A DNA stretch of 9,990 nt from assembly GCA_946540675.1 (NCBI GenBank), contig CAMNIW010000037.1:1-9990 (forward strand), in the 5' to 3' direction. This document shows, one piece after another, positions 5,124-9,990 of the stretch. This DNA is from an uncultured Clostridia bacterium. Its GTDB lineage: Bacteria; Bacillota; Clostridia; Christensenellales; Borkfalkiaceae. Within the stretch, counting starts at the first letter, position 1. The number at the start of each line of letters is the position of its first letter. The notes below the pieces were generated by a model. It ran no database searches, was not told the origin of the DNA, and saw only the letters and a list, made by a program, of their open reading frames with translations. The position numbers and the translations under genes are program-made.

Positions 5124-6087
5124 ATTCAATAAATTGAGAAAAATATTTATTATTTGCTAAAAATTCGTTTAGCGAATCGCTGTTCCCTTCGGTCAGGCAA
5201 TCAACGAGTTTTTTTGCGTCCGAAGACATAGCCAATATCGGGTCTTTATCGGCAAAATGATTACTCATCTTTTGCATCCCGTCGTATATCTCGGATAAAA
5301 ATTCGTCATTGTAGTCGCCTGAATCGATAATATCGTATAAATCGAGTAAAGAGTTGAACGTTTTAACCCCTTCTTTTCCGATAAACCACATCCTGAAAAA
5401 CACATAGCCGGCAATTACTACCGCTATCGCCACAAGCGATAATAGCGGAAAGTCTAAAACAATACTTATGATAAAAACCGCCGCGCTTATTGCGAACAGT
5501 ATCGGAAACAGGATGAGAAAGACTTTGTTTCTCTTATCCTGAGCCATATATTCGGGTATCATATTTTTAAGACTTGTTTCAAGTCTTTTTTTCTTTTGTT
5601 GCACAGATTCCGTATTGTAATTTTTGAGTTCTTCTTCGGTGAGATTTCTCTTCATATAATATGGCTTATACGTTTCGGAAATCTCTTTTTTTCCGTCGGA
5701 ATCAGCAAAGTTTATCGCTTTATTGAGAAATATCTTATGCGAATCATCTTCGAGATCGGTATAGTTTTTGGTCTTCACCGCAACCATAGCCATATATACT
5801 CTATAATCGCTGTCGGTAAGTACCAGCGCATCGTTTATGCACTTTTCCGCATTTTCATATTCTCCGTTTGCGACAAAATCGTAAGCCTCGGCGATAAGCA
5901 TATTCACTTTTCCGTAATCTTCGCCGTGCGCTTCTTTTACGCTCGCATTTTCGTTTACGGATAAGAAATATTTTTCAGCCCTTGCGACGTTTATCGTCGC
6001 TTTGCAAGAAGGGCACTCGCATTCGTGAACGCCTTTCGGGGCTTCGAAATCAGCTCCGCACTCGGGACATCTTGCGTTAATGCTCAT
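5122..6087 (-). CDS. Membrane protein with N-terminal zinc ribbon and TPR-like helices, unknown
   Basis: A 321-residue protein. The N-terminus is a zinc ribbon, CPEC (Cys7, Cys10) and CPSC (Cys25, Cys28), with an extra Cys23. Residues about 60-105 look like a TPR helix pair (AYDFVANGEYENAEKCINDAL). A charged linker with KKKRLE near 165-170 leads to two hydrophobic segments, about 188-211 and 213-235, that form a membrane hairpin. A helical C-terminal domain of about 85 residues follows. Both ends are therefore on the same, probably cytoplasmic, side. The start at 6087 is chosen because GGGTGA lies 5 nt upstream and the ribbon begins at once; the frame is open upstream to 6132. It is last in the guaA operon, 4 nt after the FakA-like domain gene. 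No function can be assigned; housekeeping scaffolding or sensing is possible. Confidence 0.82.
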   Translation of the reverse strand: MSINARCPECGADFEAPKGVHECECPSCKATINVARAEKYFLSVNENASVKEAHGEDYGKVNMLIAEAYDFVANGEYENAEKCINDALVLTDSDYRVYMAMVAVKTKNYTDLEDDSHKIFLNKAINFADSDGKKEISETYKPYYMKRNLTEEELKNYNTESVQQKKKRLETSLKNMIPEYMAQDKRNKVFLILFPILFAISAAVFIISIVLDFPLLSLVAIAVVIAGYVFFRMWFIGKEGVKTFNSLLDLYDIIDSGDYNDEFLSEIYDGMQKMSNHFADKDPILAMSSDAKKLVDCLTEGNSDSLNEFLANNKYFSQFIE

Positions 6088-6091
6088 AATT

Positions 6092-6340
6092 TCACCCTTG
6101 CAGTCCGATGGCCTGCCTGTCCATATTTTCAACGACGAGATCGAAAATATCTCCGAGCGACGCGCAGTACTCTAAAACGAGCCACGGCTCGTTGGTATGA
6201 AAATGTATTTTTACCAACCTGTCGTCGCCGACAGCCAAAAGACAATCGCCGTCAAAATTGTCGTTAAAATATTCGATTATTCTATCGACTTCGAGATCGA
6301 TCCCCTCGATCAATAATTGCGTGTCGAATTTATAACTCAT
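6092..6340 (-). CDS. Stand-alone FakA/YloV-type (DAK family) domain protein, 82 residues
   Basis: The sequence matches the middle domain of DAK2/FakA-type fatty-acid kinases: TQLLIEGID (7-15) parallels TEFLIEG, GDDRLVKIHFHTNEPWLVLEY (38-58) parallels GDDDLVKVHVHTNDPGKVLEY, and the end resembles VENMREQ. The HxH pair is kept (His46, His48). The Cys of the usual YCTE motif, which I recall as a metal ligand in FakA, is Asp6 here. No kinase (DhaL-like) domain or FakB-binding part is present, so it cannot be a kinase alone. Similar 80-residue proteins are often annotated 'kinase to dihydroxyacetone kinase' in Clostridia. The gene starts 4 nt after guaA with GGGAG inside the guaA end, and 4 nt separate it from the next gene, so coupling is tight. 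Its role is unknown; it is complete rather than broken. Confidence 0.8.
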   Translation of the reverse strand: MSYKFDTQLLIEGIDLEVDRIIEYFNDNFDGDCLLAVGDDRLVKIHFHTNEPWLVLEYCASLGDIFDLVVENMDRQAIGLQG

Positions 6341-6344
6341 TTTC

Positions 6345-7877
6345 TTACTCCCACTCTATAGTTGCAGGCGGTTTTGACGTAATGTCATACACTATCCTGT
6401 TTATATCCTGAACTTCGTTTACTATCCTGTTGGATATCTTTTCGAGTACTTCAAAGGGGATACGCGCCCAATCGGCCGTCATTCCGTCGACGCTCGTTAC
6501 CGCACGAAGAGCAAGCGTATACGAATAAGTCCTGCTGTCGCCCATCACGCCAACAGATCTGCAATTAGTCAAAACCGCAAAATACTGCCAAATTTCTCTG
6601 TTTAATCCGGCGTTTGCTATCTCTTCGCGGTAAATGTAGTCCGCATCCTGCAAAATTTTTATCTTTTCACGCGTTATATCGCCGATTATTCTGATTGCGA
6701 GTCCGGGACCGGGGAAAGGTTGACGCATTACGATTTCTTCCGGAAGGCCGAGTTCAAATCCGACCTTTCTTACTTCGTCTTTGAACAAATCCCTGAGCGG
6801 TTCGATAATTTCTTTGAAGTCGACCACCGAAGGAAGTCCGCCCACGTTATGGTGTGATTTTATAACGGCACTCTTGCCTTTTCCGCTTTCGATAACGTCG
6901 GGGTATATCGTACCTTGGACAAGATAGTCGACTTTACCGATTTTTTTGGCTTCGTCTTCAAAAACCTTAATGAATTCGGAGCCTATGATCTTTCTCTTGG
7001 TTTCGGGATCGGAAACGCCTTCGAGTTTGGTTAAAAATCTGTCGGCCGCGTCGACTTTTATAAGGTTCATCCCCCTTTCTGTCTTAAATACCCTATAAAC
7101 GTCTTCCGCTTCGTTTTTCCTGAGTAACCCGTGATCGACGAAAATACAAGTCAAGTTATCGCCGACCGCTCTATGTATAAGCGTTGCCGCAACGGCACTG
7201 TCAACGCCGCCGCTCATTGCGCAAAGCACCTTTTTATCGCCGACTTTCTCTTTTATTTTCACGACCTGCTCTTTAACGAAGTTTGCCATCGTCCAGTCTC
7301 CCGAGACGCCGCACACGTTATAGAGAAAGTTCCTTAAAATATTCGTTCCCTGTCTGGTGTGCATAACTTCGGGATGGAATTGCACGCCGTAAAACTTCTT
7401 TACGGTGTTTTCCATAGCCGCAACGGGACACGTTTCGGTAGTGGCGACGACCTTAAATCCCACGGGCGGAGTCGAAATATAGTCCGTATGGCTCATCCAG
7501 CAAACGTTATTTTTATCGACCCCTTCGAAGATCGCGCTGTCGGAATAAGTTATCTCGCTCTTACCGTATTCGCGCGTGTCGGCGTGTTTCACTTCTCCGC
7601 CGAGCGTATAGGCCATAAGTTGAGCACCGTAACAAATGCCGAGCACCGGTATTCCCAAATCGAATATTTCGGCAGGGACGTGCGGCGACTCTTCGTCATA
7701 CACGCTGTTGGGCCCGCCGGTAAAAATAATGCCTTTCGGGGCAAATTTAGTTATTTCTTCAATAGAAATGTCGCAAGGACGGAGTTCACAGTATACGTTC
7801 TGTTCCCTTACGCGCCTTGCGATGAGTTGGTTATATTGTCCGCCAAAATCTAAAACAAGTACTTTTTCGTGTTGCAT
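6345..7877 (-). CDS. guaA: GMP synthase (glutamine-hydrolysing)
   Basis: It makes GMP from XMP, ATP and glutamine, the last step of guanine nucleotide synthesis, in the cytosol. It has 510 residues, full length. The N-terminal class I glutamine amidotransferase has GICYGAQLM with nucleophile Cys82 and QFHPEV with His168 and Glu170. The ATP-pyrophosphatase domain has the PP-loop SGGVDS (222-227), and FVDHGLLRKNE follows. The dimerisation domain contains RQPFPGPGLAIRI and ends in the invariant KPPATIEWE. The start is the ATG at 7877, with AGGAAA spaced 6 nt; a TTG two codons earlier abuts the ribosome-binding site and is unlikely. The upstream gene's stop lies next to that site, suggesting coupling. 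No purine riboswitch or PurR-like site is evident in the short leader of the operon, so it may be expressed constitutively. Confidence 0.98.
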   Translation of the reverse strand: MQHEKVLVLDFGGQYNQLIARRVREQNVYCELRPCDISIEEITKFAPKGIIFTGGPNSVYDEESPHVPAEIFDLGIPVLGICYGAQLMAYTLGGEVKHADTREYGKSEITYSDSAIFEGVDKNNVCWMSHTDYISTPPVGFKVVATTETCPVAAMENTVKKFYGVQFHPEVMHTRQGTNILRNFLYNVCGVSGDWTMANFVKEQVVKIKEKVGDKKVLCAMSGGVDSAVAATLIHRAVGDNLTCIFVDHGLLRKNEAEDVYRVFKTERGMNLIKVDAADRFLTKLEGVSDPETKRKIIGSEFIKVFEDEAKKIGKVDYLVQGTIYPDVIESGKGKSAVIKSHHNVGGLPSVVDFKEIIEPLRDLFKDEVRKVGFELGLPEEIVMRQPFPGPGLAIRIIGDITREKIKILQDADYIYREEIANAGLNREIWQYFAVLTNCRSVGVMGDSRTYSYTLALRAVTSVDGMTADWARIPFEVLEKISNRIVNEVQDINRIVYDITSKPPATIEWE

Positions 7878-7890
7878 AATCAATTTCCTA

Positions 7891-8490
7891 TCAATTTTTA
7901 CTATAAACTTCTTTTAATTTCAAAACGTCGGCATTCAGTGTTTTTTCGGTCGTTTCATCCGTAAAAGAAGATTTATATTTATCGAATTCATTATAGAGAC
8001 TTTCGGCAAAATCGGCGTCGGCTTTCATTATCGCGAACCTGATTGCAAAATATAACGGTGAACCGGCGTCGTATATGCGCCGATCGAATCCGCAATTTAC
8101 GGCTACGTCGACCGATCTGTCGGGATTGACGGCATAATTGTACTCTACAGCCGAATTGGCGTAAAACATAAATTTACTCTTGTCCGAACCGCAAAACTTT
8201 TTTAAGTCTTCACCGCGTCTTTTTACGAGCGTGTACGAGTATTCCGCAATTTTCTCTTTGTTTCCTGCCAGAACAGCGCTCTTGAAAACCTGATTAAGAT
8301 CGCCTATTTCGCCGGTTTTATCGTATTGTTTTTCGTACATTGTCAAGGACGCGTTGTTCATACCGAGATCGCGATATATCTTACCCATAATTTTAGGCGC
8401 GGCAAAACCGATAATTACCGCGGTAAAAAAGGTTATCAATATCATCGATAAAAACGTTATAAGCGCAGTCCTTAAAATTGTTCTCTTCAT
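7891..8490 (-). CDS. Single-span membrane-anchored protein, unknown
   Basis: A 199-residue protein. A positively charged start (MKRTILRT) is followed by one hydrophobic segment, about residues 9-31 (ITFLSMILITFFTAVIIGFA), which acts as an uncleaved anchor; the rest should face outward. The soluble part is mostly helical: YRDLGMNNASLTMYEKQY (39-56) and SAVLAGNKEKIAEYSYTLV (71-89) resemble TPR-type helices. There is no lipobox and no catalytic motif that I recognise. AGAGG lies 6 nt before the start. It is the first gene of a four-gene operon, under the promoter at 8510-8538, and 13 nt precede guaA. The last gene of the same operon also has TPR-like helices and membrane segments. Function unknown. 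Confidence 0.78.
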   Translation of the reverse strand: MKRTILRTALITFLSMILITFFTAVIIGFAAPKIMGKIYRDLGMNNASLTMYEKQYDKTGEIGDLNQVFKSAVLAGNKEKIAEYSYTLVKRRGEDLKKFCGSDKSKFMFYANSAVEYNYAVNPDRSVDVAVNCGFDRRIYDAGSPLYFAIRFAIMKADADFAESLYNEFDKYKSSFTDETTEKTLNADVLKLKEVYSKN

Positions 8491-8509
8491 CGGAAACCTC
8501 TACTTATTT

Positions 8510-8538
8510 ATTTTAACATAACAAACGGTAAAAATCAA
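8510..8538 (-). promoter_or_regulatory. Sigma-A promoter of the guaA operon
   Basis: TTGATT (8538-8533), 17-bp spacer, TAAAAT (8515-8510), with an extended -10 TGT before the -10 box. Transcription should start near 8503, leaving a leader of about 12 nt, too short for a riboswitch. Confidence 0.72.
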
Positions 8539-8598
8539 CCTTTTTACAAGATGAGCGAATTCGAAGGCAAAAATATTCATATATTTTACGGGGGAATT

Positions 8599-9252
8599 AT
8601 GATGAAAAATGCGATGCTTGCACCTATATCGGTTTTAACGGCGTTTTGTCTTGTCGCCTGCTCCGCAAAAACCGCCGAAATCGAAAACGTCAGTCAGTTG
8701 AGATACGATCTTCTTACTTACGAAGCGGATAAATTCACAGTCGTATGCTACCCTGAAATCCGCGAGAAAAACTTTTTATCGGACGGGATCGCGGGCGAAA
8801 AAGATTTACTGCTCGGCTTTAGGTTTTATCCGACAAATACCGTAGCGGAATGCGTTTCAGTATCTCTTGAAGCAGACGGCGGAACTTACACCGCGGAATT
8901 CGGCGAGAAGTCAGGTTCGGACTATAAAATATGCGAAATGCAAATCCCGACATTCAATAAATCGGATCTGAAATGTATGTTGAGTGTCGACGGAGAATTG
9001 TATTCGGTGTGCCTGTCATCGGTAAAAAACGCCGACACGATAACCTATATACGAGCGGTGAACGGCATAATCGAAACCGACGCCGAAAGACTTTCGGCAT
9101 TCAAAAAAACCGAGCCGTACGAAACGAGAATACGGCTCATAGAAAATAACGGCTACAATTTTTGGTACGTCGGATTTATAAACTCGGCGAAAACTCTTTC
9201 TTATCTTATCGACGGCGCAACGGGAGAAATACTTGCCGTAAAAGAAAATTAG
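8599..9252 (+). CDS. Lipoprotein with PepSY-like C-terminal segment, unknown
   Basis: A 217-residue protein with a lipoprotein signal: MMKNAML, a hydrophobic stretch and lipobox LVAC with Cys21, so it is anchored on the outer face of the membrane. The middle, about 45-160, alternates short polar and hydrophobic runs typical of beta structure. The last 45 residues (IRLIENNGYNFWYVGFINS, then LSYLIDGATGEILAV) resemble a PepSY-type unit, a fold often linked to inhibition or control of extracytoplasmic enzymes. The start at 8599 follows GGGGG with 4-nt spacing; the second ATG at 8602 has 7-nt spacing and is equally likely. The frame is open back to 8551, but that extension would hide the signal peptide. 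It is divergent from the guaA operon, and I see no convincing promoter in the gap. Function is not assigned. Confidence 0.78.
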   Translation: MMKNAMLAPISVLTAFCLVACSAKTAEIENVSQLRYDLLTYEADKFTVVCYPEIREKNFLSDGIAGEKDLLLGFRFYPTNTVAECVSVSLEADGGTYTAEFGEKSGSDYKICEMQIPTFNKSDLKCMLSVDGELYSVCLSSVKNADTITYIRAVNGIIETDAERLSAFKKTEPYETRIRLIENNGYNFWYVGFINSAKTLSYLIDGATGEILAVKEN

Positions 9253-9272
9253 TAAAATGCGTATTATTTTAC
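9252..9272. repeat. Inverted repeat upstream of rubrerythrin, possible operator
   Basis: GTAAAAT (9252-9258) and ATTTTAC (9266-9272) form a perfect 7-bp inverted repeat with a 7-bp spacer, directly after the lipoprotein stop and 37 bp before the rubrerythrin start. It has no following T-tract, so it is not a classical terminator. It does not match the PerR box. A regulator site or a weak hairpin are both possible. Confidence 0.4.
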
Positions 9273-9309
9273 GGAAAACGAGCCAAAATAATTGCAGAAG
9301 GAGGAAGAG

Positions 9310-9888
9310 ATGGAGTTTAACCAATCCGAAACTTGTAAAAATCTGGCCGCAAGTTTTGCCGGAGAATGTCAAGCGGGAATGCGCTATCAACTTATAGCGC
9401 GCGACGCTTTGTCACAGGGCTATAAAACTTTGAGCGACGAGATCAGGCACATTGCAAAAAACGAAACGTACCACGCGAAAGTGTTTTTCGATTATATTTT
9501 GCAAAACTGTGGAAACACGAAAAATATAGAGATAACCAACGGGTTCCCGTTTGAAGGCGATACGATCGAAAACGGACTGAAATTCGCGGCGGACGCCGAG
9601 AATAAGGAAAGTAAACTTATTTATCCGCAATATGCCGAAATCGCAAAGCGAGAAGGTTATGACGAAATTGCAGACACCTTCCTTAAAGTCGCGGAAGTTG
9701 AAGAACATCATAAAATTATGTTCGAATATCTCTATAAAAACTTTAAGGACGGAAGCCTTTTCAAAAACAGTCAGCCCGTCGTGTACGAGTGTTCTAACTG
9801 CGGATACCGTTTTACTGCGGAACAGGCGTTCAGTATATGCCCATTATGCAAATCGAGTCAAGGATTCGTCAAGTTAAGACTCCCCTGA
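9310..9888 (+). CDS. rbr: Rubrerythrin, diiron peroxidase with C-terminal rubredoxin-like domain
   Basis: A cytosolic non-haem iron protein that reduces hydrogen peroxide to water in anaerobes, taking electrons from rubredoxin or NADH-linked reductases. The 192-residue length is typical. The four-helix ferritin-like part shows diiron ligands Glu19 (AGECQAG, where AGES is usual), Glu52 and His55 (NETYHAK), Glu97 and Glu100 (AADAENKE), and Glu131 with His134 (VEEHH). The rubredoxin-like C-terminus has CSNC (161, 164) and CPLC (177, 180). The start at 9310 is set by AGGAGG with 5-nt spacing; an in-frame TTG at 9292 lies before that site and is not used. No clear sigma-A promoter is seen between 9253 and 9300, apart from a possible -10 TATTAT at 9262-9267, so read-through from the lipoprotein gene is possible. 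The metal-ligand roles are from the family. Confidence 0.95.
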   Translation: MEFNQSETCKNLAASFAGECQAGMRYQLIARDALSQGYKTLSDEIRHIAKNETYHAKVFFDYILQNCGNTKNIEITNGFPFEGDTIENGLKFAADAENKESKLIYPQYAEIAKREGYDEIADTFLKVAEVEEHHKIMFEYLYKNFKDGSLFKNSQPVVYECSNCGYRFTAEQAFSICPLCKSSQGFVKLRLP

Positions 9889-9895
9889 TGTTATT

Positions 9896-9990
9896 ATGAG
9901 AAAGACAACTGATAATACCGCCAAGAACGCTAAATCGGAAAAGAGTACTAAGTCTTGCAAATCCAAAAGCAGTTCCGGCACCAAAAACTG
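9896..9990 (+). CDS. Start of a Lys/Ser/Thr-rich ORF, cut by the right edge
   Basis: ATG at 9896, seven bases after the rubrerythrin stop, opens a frame of 31 complete codons to the edge: MRKTTDNTAKNAKSEKSTKS, then CKSKSSSGTKN. The composition is almost wholly Lys, Ser, Thr and Asn, as in disordered basic tails. No good Shine-Dalgarno sequence precedes it, and no terminator separates it from rubrerythrin. It could be a nucleic-acid-binding tail or linker, or a non-coding open stretch. Confidence 0.4.
   Translation, partial: MRKTTDNTAKNAKSEKSTKSCKSKSSSGTKN

Noticed and set aside
7359..7853. 164-codon open frame on the plus strand
   Set aside because: Antisense shadow of guaA; the GMP synthase frame is certain.
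7878..7883. TTG start for guaA two codons upstream
   Set aside because: It directly abuts AGGAAA; the ATG at 7877 has proper spacing.
8540..8598. Plus-strand promoter for the lipoprotein gene
   Set aside because: TTTACA is present, but no -10 box lies at 16-18 bp; not called.

Overview
The window looks like a chromosomal stretch from an anaerobic, Gram-positive Bacillota (Clostridia-like), probably uncultured. The support is: AGGAGG-type ribosome-binding sites, sigma-A promoters with 17-bp spacers, a Clostridia-type class II fructose-bisphosphate aldolase, a rubrerythrin, a TM1266-type (FeFe-hydrogenase-associated) regulator, Gram-positive LexA (DinR) boxes, and lipobox lipoproteins. Base composition looks moderately AT-rich by eye. 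Stop codons are used normally. I see no tRNA, rRNA, insertion sequence, prophage gene or CRISPR array.

Positions 1-1336, minus strand. A strong promoter (TTGACA-17-TATAAT) drives a leader of about 120 nt, then a short TM1266-family regulator, then a lipoprotein substrate-binding protein of the NMT1/NitT-TauT type that runs off the left edge. The leader can fold in two exclusive ways: a long P1-like stem enclosing a hairpin, or an intrinsic terminator. That is the layout of a transcription-attenuating riboswitch. The binding protein has its parts in an unusual order: the segment that normally forms the second half of the family comes first, and a segment resembling the family N-terminus follows. 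This suggests a circular permutation or an N-truncated tandem copy.

Positions 1337-2870. A plus-strand promoter, back to back with the previous one, drives class II fructose-bisphosphate aldolase, which ends at a strong terminator. An ArsR-type regulator lies convergently on the minus strand.

Positions 2884-5116, plus strand. After a 48-codon hydrophobic small ORF comes a two-gene unit: a radical-SAM/helix-hairpin-helix protein (the 'putative DNA modification/repair' family) and its usual partner, a DUF4130-type protein, overlapping by 4 nt. Two identical LexA-box cores lie 50 bp apart and bracket the promoter, so the pair is probably damage-inducible. This is the most coherent uncharacterised system in the window.

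Positions 5122-8538, minus strand. A four-gene operon in transcription order: an anchored protein of unknown function, GMP synthase (guaA), an 82-residue stand-alone FakA-like domain, and a zinc-ribbon/TPR-like/two-TM protein. The junctions are 4-13 nt.

Positions 8599-9990, plus strand. A lipoprotein with a PepSY-like tail, a rubrerythrin, and the start of a Lys/Ser/Thr-rich ORF cut by the right edge.
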